This document shows, in pieces, positions 18,259 through 26,805 of a stretch of DNA of 64,000 nt. Both the position numbers and the translations under genes were made by a program. The DNA comes from an uncultured Eubacteriales bacterium (GTDB lineage: Bacteria; Bacillota; Clostridia; Oscillospirales; Acutalibacteraceae). The notes beneath the pieces are model-generated. The model did no database searches. It was not told the DNA's origin and saw only the letters and a program-made list of their open reading frames with translations. Each line of letters opens with the position of its first letter. Position 1 is the stretch's first letter. The DNA is taken from assembly GCA_934546985.1 (NCBI GenBank), contig CAKTEE010000002.1, forward strand, positions 124,001-188,000. The letters are read 5' to 3'.

Positions 18259-20253
18259 ATGATAAAGGCATTATCAAACCATTGGCGCAAATTCATTACC
18301 TGCATGATGGCCGCATTACTGACAATTACAGTTATTCTGGTTGGATTTCCCAATTCAGAAGCATCTGCTGTCGGAGATATTCCCGGTGTTCCAAAGCATG
18401 TCATGGTAGGCTACTGGCACAATTTCTTTAACGGTACTACCCGAACACGGCTGAAAGATGTACCGGAAGAATGGAATGTTATCAACCTTTCTTTTGGTGA
18501 ACCAAGCGACCGAAAAGGGTTGGTGGAATTTAAACCGTACAGCGATCTTTATTCTTCTGATGAAGAATTCATTAATGAGGTTGAAATTTGCCATTCCAGA
18601 GGACAAAAGCTTGTTTTATCTATTGGCGGGCAAAATGGCGTCTGCACTCTTGAAACTGCGGCAGACCGTGATAACTTCGTCCGTACCTGTACAGAAATTA
18701 TTGACAAATACCATTTAGACGGTTTGGATATTGATTTTGAAGGTCATTCCCTTTCCCTGGTAGATGGAGATACTAACCTGAAACATCCAACATCCCCCAG
18801 TGTTGTTAATTTAATCGATGCGTTAAACACTATATGTGATCATTATGGAAAAGGGTTCCTGCTGACAATGGCGCCTGAGACCCTCCTGTGCCAAAACGGT
18901 TCTGCATTCTACGGCGGATCCGGCGACTCAAGAAACGGTGTTTATCTGCCTGTTATTGATGCACTGCGCGATAAATTAAGCTGGCTTCAGGTACAATATT
19001 ACAATACTGCTAACTGTTATACACCGGAAGGATTAATCTCCAACCCGGGTACGGTGGAATTTAACGTTCATGCTATGGATATGATGCTGGAAGGCTTCTA
19101 TGTCGGCAGTTATTTCGGCAGTTTACCTCAGGATGAAAACCATTATTTTGAGGGTCTTCGTCCGGATCAAATTGTTATGGGCGTTCCATCCGGTACAGGT
19201 GCCGCAGGCGCAGGTACCATGTCACCAGACAAATATATCGAATGCATGAATATCATGCTTAACGGTGGCGCTGCCGGCTCTTATACTGTAAAAAATCCAT
19301 CTCGTGATTTCCGCGGAATTATGACATGGTCAATCAACTGGGACGAATTCCACAACTATAATTTCTCATCTGTAATTGGCCCATACATTGCTAAAATCAA
19401 TTCCGAAGATACCCCACAGCTGCCAGTAACAGTTGACAGCATTACTGCAAACAAAACGGATACGATGTCTCAAGGTTCCAGTATTACCTGGAAAGCAGTA
19501 GCATCCGGCGGCAATGGGCTGGCACTGCAATATCAGTTTGAAGTATTCTGCAACAATACTTCTGTTTTTAGCGGTGATTTCAGTTCATCCAATACATTGA
19601 CCTACACGCCAACGCAAAGCGGCACCTATTATGTGTCAGTAACGGCCAAAGATACTACCGGAAAAATCGGCAGTAAACAATCTGAATCTATTACCGTTGT
19701 AAACGGTGTAAGTATTGATGCCATCACCGTAAGCCCAAAAACAAGCGTACAGGAAGGAACCGAAGTAATCTGGACTGCAAATGCATCAGGAGCAGTCGGA
19801 GATGTTTCCTATCAATTTGATGTTTATCAGGGTTCTTCCCTAATTTCCAGCGGTACTTTCTCCAGCAGTAATATATTTAAATTTACTCCTCCTACCGCAG
19901 GCGAATATTATGTTAAAGTTACTGCAAAAGATTCAAATGTTGCCAGTACTAAAAATTCTGCAAAATTGATTGTCACCGAAAAACTGAAAATTAATATTCA
20001 GCCGGACAAAACTGGCAATCAAGCAAAAGGGACATGCATTCAATTTTCAGTATCAGCTACCGGCGGACAGGACAAAAAACTTTATCAGTACTATATTGTA
20101 AAGAATGGCGCAGTTTTTTATAGGGGTACATTAACCAAAGAAACTATATTTGAATATACCTTCCAAGACCAAGGCAATTATCAAATCCTTGCTTACTGCA
20201 AAGATGGAGCCGGCAATATGGCATCCGCAAAAAATACTGTAACTATTATATAA
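18259..20253 (+). CDS. Secreted GH18 chitinase with three C-terminal Ig-like repeats
   Basis: This 664-residue enzyme has a signal peptide (about 1-36), a GH18 TIM barrel (about 45-385) with the catalytic signature LDGLDIDFEG, and three similar Ig-like repeats of about 90 residues (391-480, 484-572, 575-664). Each repeat is built around a YQF/YQY strand, SGTF or GTL turn and YYVxVxAKD. They probably act as spacers or sugar-binding modules. The RBS is AAGGAGG. It would degrade chitin or related N-acetylglucosamine polymers outside the cell, alongside the GH19 enzyme nearby. A bidirectional terminator follows the gene. Confidence 0.93.
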   Translation: MIKALSNHWRKFITCMMAALLTITVILVGFPNSEASAVGDIPGVPKHVMVGYWHNFFNGTTRTRLKDVPEEWNVINLSFGEPSDRKGLVEFKPYSDLYSSDEEFINEVEICHSRGQKLVLSIGGQNGVCTLETAADRDNFVRTCTEIIDKYHLDGLDIDFEGHSLSLVDGDTNLKHPTSPSVVNLIDALNTICDHYGKGFLLTMAPETLLCQNGSAFYGGSGDSRNGVYLPVIDALRDKLSWLQVQYYNTANCYTPEGLISNPGTVEFNVHAMDMMLEGFYVGSYFGSLPQDENHYFEGLRPDQIVMGVPSGTGAAGAGTMSPDKYIECMNIMLNGGAAGSYTVKNPSRDFRGIMTWSINWDEFHNYNFSSVIGPYIAKINSEDTPQLPVTVDSITANKTDTMSQGSSITWKAVASGGNGLALQYQFEVFCNNTSVFSGDFSSSNTLTYTPTQSGTYYVSVTAKDTTGKIGSKQSESITVVNGVSIDAITVSPKTSVQEGTEVIWTANASGAVGDVSYQFDVYQGSSLISSGTFSSSNIFKFTPPTAGEYYVKVTAKDSNVASTKNSAKLIVTEKLKINIQPDKTGNQAKGTCIQFSVSATGGQDKKLYQYYIVKNGAVFYRGTLTKETIFEYTFQDQGNYQILAYCKDGAGNMASAKNTVTII

Positions 20254-20265
20254 ATTCAATTTTTA

Positions 20266-20305
20266 AAGAACCTCCGTTGTTATAAAATCAACAACGGAGG
20301 TTCTT
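20266..20305. terminator. Bidirectional terminator between the GH18 gene and sigG
   Basis: AAGAACCTCCGTTGTT (20266-20281) pairs perfectly with AACAACGGAGGTTCTT (20290-20305) over an 8-nt loop. A-rich and T-rich flanks make it usable by both converging genes. Confidence 0.85.
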
Positions 20306-20315
20306 GCTATTTGAA

Positions 20316-21086
20316 TTACATTTGCCCTTTTATACTGCTGAGCGCGCCTTTCTCCAAACGGGAAACCTGCGCTTGAGAAATACCAATTTCCTGTGCAACT
20401 TCCATTTGTGTTTTCCCCTGCATAAAACGTAACGTTAGAATTTTTTTCTCCCGCTCATTCAGATTTTTTACCGCTTCCCGAAAAACAATTTCATCTAACC
20501 AGTTGCTGTCATCATTTTTGTCACCAACCTGATCCATAACATAAATTGTATCTCCGCCGTCAGAATAAACCGGTTCATACAGAGAAACAGGTTCTACAAT
20601 CGCCTCCAGTGCCAGTACAACCTCTTCACGGCTGAGTTCAAGCTCTTTTGCAATCTCATCTACGGTAGGCTCTTTCAATCCCTCAGAAGTCAAACGCTCT
20701 TTTACCTGCATTGCCTTATATGCAATATCACGTATTGACCGGCTGACGCGTACAGAGTTATTATCCCGCAGATATCTCCGTATTTCTCCAATAATCATAG
20801 GCACGGCATAGGTACTGAAACGAACCTCGTGCCGGATATCAAAGTTGTCGATTGCTTTAATCAAACCGATACAGCCGACCTGAAATAAGTCATCCAGATT
20901 TTCCCCTCGCTGTGTAAAACGCTGTATCACACTTAGGACGAGGCGCAGATTTCCACTGATTAATTCATCGCGCGCCGTCATATCTCCTTCTTTCATTTTT
21001 TTCAATAGCTCCATTTTTTTTGCTTCTGTCAGTACAATTAGTTTAGAAGTGTTGACCCCACAAATCTCCACTTTATTCATGTACAT
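20316..21086 (-). CDS. sigG: RNA polymerase sporulation sigma factor SigG
   Basis: This 256-residue sigma-70-family factor directs late forespore transcription. The N-terminal motif NKVEICGVNTSKL is diagnostic of SigG. Region 2 (DLFQVGCIGLIKAIDNFD, RFSTYAVPMIIGEIRRYL), region 3 and region 4 (QGKTQMEVAQEIGISQAQ) are complete. The first ATG, 7 nt after GGGGG, is the preferred start, and a second Met two codons later is possible. It lies 88 bp behind sigE, as in Bacillus and Clostridium, and is probably read both through from spoIIG and from its own forespore promoter. Confidence 0.97.
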   Translation of the reverse strand: MYMNKVEICGVNTSKLIVLTEAKKMELLKKMKEGDMTARDELISGNLRLVLSVIQRFTQRGENLDDLFQVGCIGLIKAIDNFDIRHEVRFSTYAVPMIIGEIRRYLRDNNSVRVSRSIRDIAYKAMQVKERLTSEGLKEPTVDEIAKELELSREEVVLALEAIVEPVSLYEPVYSDGGDTIYVMDQVGDKNDDSNWLDEIVFREAVKNLNEREKKILTLRFMQGKTQMEVAQEIGISQAQVSRLEKGALSSIKGQM

Positions 21087-21174
21087 AGAGCATCCCCCTT
21101 ACCGCATTTACTGTGATATGGACCCGCCGCTTGTTTCCATATTCAGTATTGCCAAATCAAAGGGAGAACATACG

Positions 21175-21900
21175 TCAAACTGCTTTTTCCATGTCCTTTT
21201 TTAGCCTTTCAATAATTCTTTTTTCTAAACGGGATATATATGACTGACTGATTCCAAGATAATCCGCAACTTCTTTTTGCGTATGCTCTTTATATCCACC
21301 AAGACCGAAACGCATTTCCATAATCTGCTTTTCCCGCGCATTCAACTTATTTATCATAGTAAGCAGTAAATTACACTCATCTTCGTGTTCAATCCCTCTG
21401 TTTACAATATCCGGGTCACTGCCAAGCACATCTGATAACAACAGTTCATTTCCGTCCCAATCAATATTCAGAGGTTCATCAATAGAAATTTCGCTTTTCG
21501 CAGAAGAAATTTTTCTCAGATGCATTAATATTTCATTCTCAATACATCGCGATGCATAGGTAGCCAGTTTGATATTTCTGGCAGGGCAAAAGGTTTTAAC
21601 AGCTTTTATCAACCCGATTGTTCCAATAGAAATTAAATCTTCCAACCCTGCGCCGGAGTTTTCAAATTTTCTTGCAATATATACGACCAGGCGAAGATTA
21701 TGTGTAATCAATTCTTCTCTTGCAGAATCGTCTCCGGCTTCAATGCGCCGCATAATTTCCGACTCATCTTTTTTAGAAAGCGGCGGCGGAAGCGTTTGCG
21801 GGCCATTGATATAAAAAACATCTTCGCCGTATAATTTCAGCTTTAGATGAATAAAACAGTATTTTAGATTAGATATTAATTCACAAATCCAATTCTTCAT
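21175..21900 (-). CDS. sigE: RNA polymerase sporulation sigma factor SigE (pro-form)
   Basis: This 241-residue mother-cell sigma factor is made as an inactive precursor. The hydrophobic and basic leader of about 27 residues precedes the mature start and is expected to be removed by SpoIIGA. Core region 2 (GTIGLIKAVKTFCPARNIKL, ATYASRCIENEILMHLRK) and region 4 (QKEVADYLGISQSYISRLEK) are intact. Its ATG overlaps the spoIIGA stop by 4 bp, which points to translational coupling of protease and substrate. Confidence 0.97.
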   Translation of the reverse strand: MKNWICELISNLKYCFIHLKLKLYGEDVFYINGPQTLPPPLSKKDESEIMRRIEAGDDSAREELITHNLRLVVYIARKFENSGAGLEDLISIGTIGLIKAVKTFCPARNIKLATYASRCIENEILMHLRKISSAKSEISIDEPLNIDWDGNELLLSDVLGSDPDIVNRGIEHEDECNLLLTMINKLNAREKQIMEMRFGLGGYKEHTQKEVADYLGISQSYISRLEKRIIERLKKDMEKAV

Positions 21901-22799
21901 GTTAAAGCCACAACCTTTTCTTTTTCATTAATTAAATCAGGATTTAAAAGCGCGCCATATTCGCTTCTTGGAAGCTTTCCCTTACACACTGCAACCAACA
22001 CCTTCTTGACAACAATCGTATCCCGTCCCTGCTGAATTGTAATATTATCTGGTCGGAATGCGGGCAACAGCCCTTCCCCGCCCATAGAAAAAAAGGGAAT
22101 CAGACGAATCCTTCGGCTCCATTCTTTATCCATCTGATAAACCGAACGATTTTCTTTGCCCTGAAAAAACAGTTCCAACTGAGGCGGGAAAAGAGCCTGA
22201 AGCGTTTGGTATTCTGCAACAATAACCGGCGTGTCAGAAAAAGCGTCTGTTAAAGAATTTCCGGTGTCCAATAATGCCTCTGTTGTGATTTCACGCCCGT
22301 TCATTGATACTGTTAGTTGATATTTATGTGTATCCGGCGCATGTCGTTTACTTAATTTATCAATCATTTTTAAAAGGAAAAAAACAATAATTGCAGTAAT
22401 CACCAGCGTAACGACGGAAATATCAAAATATACAATACCGTTATGTATGACCATCCCTTTTGGTTTCACTGACATCCACAAAGCAAACATTGCCCCTGCA
22501 AAAGCAAAATTTACGCCATAAAAACATCCCATCGCTTTGACCGTTTGTTTTAAATTTAAATCTTTAAAGGAAGCAAGGACGATAGACAATGAAAACAGTA
22601 GCTTGGCGGCAAGTGTATATGCGATATGAATCACAGGTGTAAATATTAACAGTGCATAAATACCTCCAAGAGCCGCCCCTCCCAACAAGCGCCAGCGAGA
22701 ACTGCTGATCCGCATCAGCTTTGCCGTTGTTATCAAAATCAGATAATTAACAAAAAGGTTTATAACAAACAGCACATCTATGTATACGATCTGTTTCAT
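21897..22799 (-). CDS. spoIIGA: Sigma-E processing peptidase SpoIIGA
   Basis: This 300-residue septal membrane aspartic protease activates pro-SigE after a signal from the forespore. The N-terminal half has about five membrane segments starting VYIDVLFVINLFVNY. The C-terminal half holds the catalytic Asp in ALLDTGNSLTD (about residue 175). The start at 22799 is chosen because AAAAGGGGA lies 6 nt upstream and the protein then begins MKQIVYIDVLF like its relatives. A longer frame from 22844 has no RBS. Confidence 0.95.
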   Translation of the reverse strand: MKQIVYIDVLFVINLFVNYLILITTAKLMRISSSRWRLLGGAALGGIYALLIFTPVIHIAYTLAAKLLFSLSIVLASFKDLNLKQTVKAMGCFYGVNFAFAGAMFALWMSVKPKGMVIHNGIVYFDISVVTLVITAIIVFFLLKMIDKLSKRHAPDTHKYQLTVSMNGREITTEALLDTGNSLTDAFSDTPVIVAEYQTLQALFPPQLELFFQGKENRSVYQMDKEWSRRIRLIPFFSMGGEGLLPAFRPDNITIQQGRDTIVVKKVLVAVCKGKLPRSEYGALLNPDLINEKEKVVALT

Positions 22800-22856
22800 A
22801 GCAAATCCCCTTTTGTACGGTTTACGTCTTGTACATGAATTCAAAACTGTTCTTCC

Positions 22857-22889
22857 ATTATATCTATATGTCTCTGGGCTTTATGTCAT
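22857..22889 (-). promoter_or_regulatory. Possible spoIIG promoter with long spacer
   Basis: On the minus strand a perfect -10 TATAAT (22857-22862) is 21 bp from ATGACA (22884-22889). The Bacillus spoIIG promoter also has an unusually long spacer and is activated by Spo0A. I could not find clear 0A boxes, so this is tentative. Confidence 0.35.
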
Positions 22890-22928
22890 AATCAGGCGGC
22901 AATTATTTTTTAATCTATATAAATAAAA

Positions 22929-22952
22929 AAAGCCCATACACACATGGGCTTT
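22929..22952 (-). terminator. Terminator of the coat gene pair
   Basis: AAAGCCCAT (22929-22937) pairs with ATGGGCTTT (22944-22952) over a 6-nt loop. On the minus strand it is followed by a T-rich run (22921-22930). Confidence 0.8.
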
Positions 22953-22963
22953 CAAAAGAATTT

Positions 22964-23266
22964 TCAATTATTAGGCTGTTTCATATTTTCAAATTTTTTA
23001 TAAACCTTCTGAATTTTCTGCTGTTCTGCCTGAAGCGGTGTATACCAGCCCTGATTTTGTATTTCCGATAAAATATCGCTCTGCATTTTATGCTCGTCAT
23101 TTAAAATATTCATGACCTCATCCCGAATCACCTGCGTTGCGCATTCATTTGCAAAGTGATTATATGTTTCTGTAACATAACGCTCCGTTGAGAGCGCATC
23201 GGTCAAAATTTCTCTGTCTGTTAAAACGACTTTTGACTGATTTGAAGATCTACTCTGATTCGGCAT
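22964..23266 (-). CDS. CotF-like spore coat protein
   Basis: This 100-residue protein belongs to the coat F family: a helical, ferritin-like region with LTDREILTDALSTERYVTE followed by YNHFANECATQVIRDEV, as in other clostridial CotF-like proteins. The Gln/Ser-rich N terminus is short. The start follows AGGAGG. It lies 13 bp behind a smaller helical protein gene, and the two probably form one late sporulation transcript. A location in the coat is inferred from the family. Confidence 0.88.
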   Translation of the reverse strand: MPNQSRSSNQSKVVLTDREILTDALSTERYVTETYNHFANECATQVIRDEVMNILNDEHKMQSDILSEIQNQGWYTPLQAEQQKIQKVYKKFENMKQPNN

Positions 23267-23279
23267 AATATCCTCCTGA

Positions 23280-23465
23280 CTAATTCAAATGTGTTAATAA
23301 TTTATCTAAATGATTTTGATGATTTGCCGCAGTCTGTTCCAATTTTGTTCTGATATTGGTATCCTGCACATTTTCCGCTAATAATTTGTATTTTTTTACA
23401 AGCAGGCTTTCAAGATTCAATTGTTCTTCCATTAATTCAAGCTCTCTTACTGTTAATTTCCCCAT
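23280..23465 (-). CDS. Small helical coat-associated protein, partner of the CotF-like protein
   Basis: This 61-residue, fully helical protein begins MGKLTVRELELMEEQLNLE and contains the ferritin-like pattern LVKKYKLLAENVQD...HQNHLDKLL, as found in small proteins paired with CotF-like coat proteins in Clostridia. The start at 23465 is fixed by GGAGGG 7 nt upstream; the longer frame from 23570 would begin inside the spoIVA terminator. Its function is not known to me. Confidence 0.75.
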   Translation of the reverse strand: MGKLTVRELELMEEQLNLESLLVKKYKLLAENVQDTNIRTKLEQTAANHQNHLDKLLTHLN

Positions 23466-23531
23466 ATTGATTCCCTCCGTACTTTCCGATGCTATCCATA
23501 GTTTATACATAATAAAATCAATTATACAAAA

Positions 23532-23561
23532 ATAAAGCACAGGATTTTTCCCGTGCTTTAT
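23532..23561 (-). terminator. Terminator of spoIVA
   Basis: ATAAAGCAC (23532-23540) pairs with GTGCTTTAT (23553-23561), with extra GG/CC pairing. On the minus strand it is followed by a TTTTTGT stretch. It lies 10 bp after the spoIVA stop. Confidence 0.75.
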
Positions 23562-23570
23562 GTAATACAA

Positions 23571-25052
23571 CTATAAAATAATACAAATCAGACCACTACA
23601 GCCTTCATTGATAATTTTTTCAATGGTTTCCTGAAGTTTAAGGCGAGCCTCCCCAGGCATACGGAACAGCTTATTATGCAATCCTTCATTAACCAGAGAA
23701 TGAAGAGATTTTCCAAAAATATTGGACTGCCAAATCTGTGACGGATTCTCTTCAAATTCTTTTAGGAGATACATTACCAATTCTTCTGACTGGGACTCTG
23801 AACCTACGATTGGAGCAACCTCTGTTGTAATATTTGCGCGCATCATGTGGATAGAAGGAGCAGAAGCTTTCAAACGCACACCATAACGTCCCCCTTGATG
23901 CATGATTTCAGGTTCTTCCAGCGTGAGTTCTTCCAGCGTCGGCATTACAATACCATAACCAGTTGCTTCCACTTCCCGGAGAGCCCCACTGATTTTATCA
24001 TACTCCTTTTTCATTTGAGCAAGTTCCATCATACAGGACATTAATCCCTGTTCGCCATTGATTTCTAATCCAGTAGTTTCCGCTAAAATCTGATAGAATA
24101 AATCTTGGCTGATGATTGCTGAAATTCTGGCTGTTCCGCTCCCCAAATCAATACCGGATACAGAGGCCGTTTGAATATATTCACACTCACACATTTCTGT
24201 CGCCAAAGCACTAACCTGACGAATATGCGAAACATTTTTTGCCGATTTTTTAATTGCAGTATATGCGGAAGAGCGCAGCCAATGATCTATCGACAGGGTT
24301 GATAACCAGGAAGGCAAGTCAATCTTGATTTCTTTTACCGGGAACTCAAAAAGCACCTGTGAAAGAATCATACGGATTTCTTCTTCCGTCACCTCAAGGC
24401 AGTTTACAGGAATTACCGGAACATTGTATTTTTCAGACATTTTTTTGCATAGGGCCTGTGCACTGTTTGTCTGCGGATACATACAGTTCAGCAAAACAAT
24501 AAACGGTTTTTGAATCGCCTTTAGTTCCTCAATAACCCTTTCTTCCGCTTCTTCATACTCATCTCTGGGAATATCGCTGATGCTTCCATCCGTTGTAACA
24601 ACAAGGCCAATTGTAGAATGCTCCGTAATTACTTTGCGGGTGCCAATTTCAGCGGCCATGTTAAATGGAATCTCATGATCGTACCATGGGGTTACAACCA
24701 TACGCGGCTGTTCCCCTTCAATATAGCCCAGAGAACTTGGCACAATATATCCAACGCAATCAATCATCCGCACATTAAGGCTAACATTGTCTTCCAATGT
24801 AATATTGGCGGCATCCTCTGGTATAAACTTGGGTTCTGTCGTCATAATTGTCCTGCCGGCGGCTGACTGCGGCAATTCATCCACTGCCCGCTCACGGCGG
24901 TAATCACCGTCAATATTGGGTAAAACCAATGTATCCATAAAACGTTTAATAAAGGTAGATTTTCCGGTTCTAACCGGGCCAACAACGCCAATATAAATAT
25001 CTCCATCCGTTCGTTTGGCGATATCACGGTAAATGTTATGTTCTTCTATCAA
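23571..25052 (-). CDS. spoIVA: Stage IV sporulation protein A (coat basement ATPase)
   Basis: SpoIVA hydrolyses ATP to polymerise on the forespore surface as the foundation of the coat. The 493-residue product matches the 492-residue Bacillus protein closely along its length. It has Walker A GPVRTGKS (25-32), the segment DELPQSAAGRTIMTTEPKF, a middle domain and the conserved C terminus EGCSGLICIIL needed for membrane targeting. The start is a TTG at 25052 because GGAGGG lies 7 nt upstream and the protein then begins MIEEHNIYRDIAKRT. A longer frame from an ATG at 25097 would overlap the upstream gene. The DUF3794-LysM gene is 17 bp upstream. Confidence 0.97.
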   Translation of the reverse strand: MIEEHNIYRDIAKRTDGDIYIGVVGPVRTGKSTFIKRFMDTLVLPNIDGDYRRERAVDELPQSAAGRTIMTTEPKFIPEDAANITLEDNVSLNVRMIDCVGYIVPSSLGYIEGEQPRMVVTPWYDHEIPFNMAAEIGTRKVITEHSTIGLVVTTDGSISDIPRDEYEEAEERVIEELKAIQKPFIVLLNCMYPQTNSAQALCKKMSEKYNVPVIPVNCLEVTEEEIRMILSQVLFEFPVKEIKIDLPSWLSTLSIDHWLRSSAYTAIKKSAKNVSHIRQVSALATEMCECEYIQTASVSGIDLGSGTARISAIISQDLFYQILAETTGLEINGEQGLMSCMMELAQMKKEYDKISGALREVEATGYGIVMPTLEELTLEEPEIMHQGGRYGVRLKASAPSIHMMRANITTEVAPIVGSESQSEELVMYLLKEFEENPSQIWQSNIFGKSLHSLVNEGLHNKLFRMPGEARLKLQETIEKIINEGCSGLICIIL

Positions 25053-25069
25053 TTCTTTTCCCTCCAATC

Positions 25070-26602
25070 TTAAACACATGGAATCAGCAGCATGCATTTT
25101 TCACGGATCATCTCTTCCTTGAGTTCATTCTCTTCAACAATGGCGTGAACCGTAGTATTATAGCTTCTGGCAATCTCCCAAACCTGCTCCCCTGCTTCTG
25201 CAAAATATATGGTCAGCGCCGCTGTATTTTTTGGTTTTTCACGCGTCTCATCAAGGCTAAGTTCAGATATCATCTTGGTAGATTGAGTAATAAACACACT
25301 TGCATCCATACTGAGTTCCAAGCGAACGTCCAAACGGTCGGCTCCGTTTAATGTATAATCAGACGCAAGAACATTAACAAAAGGTTGGCATGCAATTTTT
25401 TCTCCCGAAATTTTTAGTTCTCTTTTATATTCAAAATCGAGCGTGCGTTCAATATATACCGGTGAACCATCTGTACTGATTGCCAGCATACAAACTACAG
25501 CCGTCCCGCGAATCCAAAGGGCATTTTCTTCCTGAACTGCTGTTGGAGATATACTGTCGCACCATACATCAAGCACATTACTCAAAGAACCCACATCAAT
25601 TGTTTTTCTGCAAAGCGCTGTATCATGGAAAGTTTCAACCAGCTTTTCAAACTCCATGGATTTTGTTTCCATATTCAATTCACACTGTGTTGAATATGCA
25701 TCTGTAATAACATCAATATCAATCATTTTCATCGCTTTGATAGACGCATTAATTTTTGCATTTGCATCTAACAATCGTGTTTCACCGGAAGCATCTGTTT
25801 TCGTTTGGAGTTCAAAAGACAACACATTCAGGCGAACATCACAAATACTGGTGTCATCTACCCCTTCCATATCAATAATCTGGCTGATCGGAATAGAATT
25901 TTCCACAATTTCCAAATTGCTGTCCAAGCTATCTGCACAATAAAGTGTTTTTACAACCAATTCTCCTTTTAAGAGCAGTTTATTTGTAATAATTTTAAAA
26001 TCACGCAGAATAGCCGTTGCATTACAGCGAATAATTTGCTGAACCGCCGGTTTTGCAGAACCAATTTCTAAGACTTCATTCACAATAAACTGCCTTTGCG
26101 CTTCACCCGCAATGCTGCTAATGGATGAACTTTTTCTTCTTAATTCCATTCCGCCGCCTTCTACATTGGTTATAATGTTTTCATTATTGCAGACAGATAT
26201 TTTAATTTTTAAAGAAAAAGAACCATGAATATCTACACGCCGCTGGCTGACTGCACGGCAGTTCACATACTGCATATCTGCACACACGCTGACGCATGCA
26301 TTTTCCGCCGCCGCTTTTATTTCTACTGATTTGGAATACGGCGTTTGATATTCATAACAACGAACAGATTTATTGTTTTCATCGGTATAGAATAACCGGA
26401 TCAGTGTAAAACCGTCTATAGTCAGCCGATCCCCAACCATTTGATAACTATTAATTTGCGGTGTAATATTGCATTTCAGTATACGCTGGATCACCGGACA
26501 ATAATCCGGAAGGGTTAAGTCGCAGTCGATAGATTGTTCTACACTGTTGTCAAACACAGTTTGATTCAAGGAAACTGTCTGATGTATCAGTTTATAATCC
26601 AT
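25070..26602 (-). CDS. DUF3794 (SPOCS) and LysM domain protein
   Basis: This 510-residue protein carries tandem DUF3794/SPOCS-type beta-rich segments (for example NQTVFDNSVEQSIDCDLTLP, and a repeat around 180-330) and a C-terminal LysM domain (about 462-510, GEQVWEIARSYNTTV). There is no signal peptide, which fits a protein made in the mother cell that binds peptidoglycan or coat. DUF3794 proteins are widespread in sporulating Clostridia and are thought to be envelope or coat components. Its position directly upstream of spoIVA (17 bp, same strand) suggests co-expression and a role in anchoring the coat to the cortex. The exact function is unproven. Confidence 0.9.
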   Translation of the reverse strand: MDYKLIHQTVSLNQTVFDNSVEQSIDCDLTLPDYCPVIQRILKCNITPQINSYQMVGDRLTIDGFTLIRLFYTDENNKSVRCYEYQTPYSKSVEIKAAAENACVSVCADMQYVNCRAVSQRRVDIHGSFSLKIKISVCNNENIITNVEGGGMELRRKSSSISSIAGEAQRQFIVNEVLEIGSAKPAVQQIIRCNATAILRDFKIITNKLLLKGELVVKTLYCADSLDSNLEIVENSIPISQIIDMEGVDDTSICDVRLNVLSFELQTKTDASGETRLLDANAKINASIKAMKMIDIDVITDAYSTQCELNMETKSMEFEKLVETFHDTALCRKTIDVGSLSNVLDVWCDSISPTAVQEENALWIRGTAVVCMLAISTDGSPVYIERTLDFEYKRELKISGEKIACQPFVNVLASDYTLNGADRLDVRLELSMDASVFITQSTKMISELSLDETREKPKNTAALTIYFAEAGEQVWEIARSYNTTVHAIVEENELKEEMIREKCMLLIPCV

Positions 26603-26715
26603 AAAGACTTCCTCTCCTTATTTAGTTTCTATCGAATGCATATTCATACCCTGTCCCTGATATGACTGCTTTTTCTGAGAAATCTTTTCTATCCGGTAAA
26701 AAGATATGAAAAAAA

Positions 26716-26740
26716 GCCGGCATATAATGCTTCTGCCAGC
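26716..26740 (-). terminator. Second (distal) terminator of the prsA-like gene
   Basis: On the minus strand GCTGGCA pairs with TGCCGGC (one G-U), with an 11-nt loop, followed by seven T residues. It lies 19 bp beyond the first terminator, giving a tandem pair. Confidence 0.6.
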
Positions 26741-26758
26741 CCAGATAAATATTAGGAA

Positions 26759-26786
26759 AAGGAGGACAGAATCATCTGTCCTCCTT
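26759..26786 (-). terminator. First terminator of the prsA-like gene
   Basis: AAGGAGGACAGA (26759-26770) pairs perfectly with TCTGTCCTCCTT (26775-26786) over a 4-nt loop, 19 bp after the stop codon. The minus-strand tail is TTCCTAATATTT. Confidence 0.75.
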
Positions 26787-26805
26787 CTTGCTGCAATATT
26801 TTTAA

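Noticed and set aside
21087..21174. GAATA and CATATCA upstream of sigG as a SigF/SigG promoter
   Set aside because: The spacing (about 19 bp) and the -10 do not fit the consensus well enough to list it.
25053..25097. ATG at 25097 as the spoIVA start
   Set aside because: It would extend into the upstream gene, add residues absent from the family and ignore the GGAGGG before the TTG at 25052.
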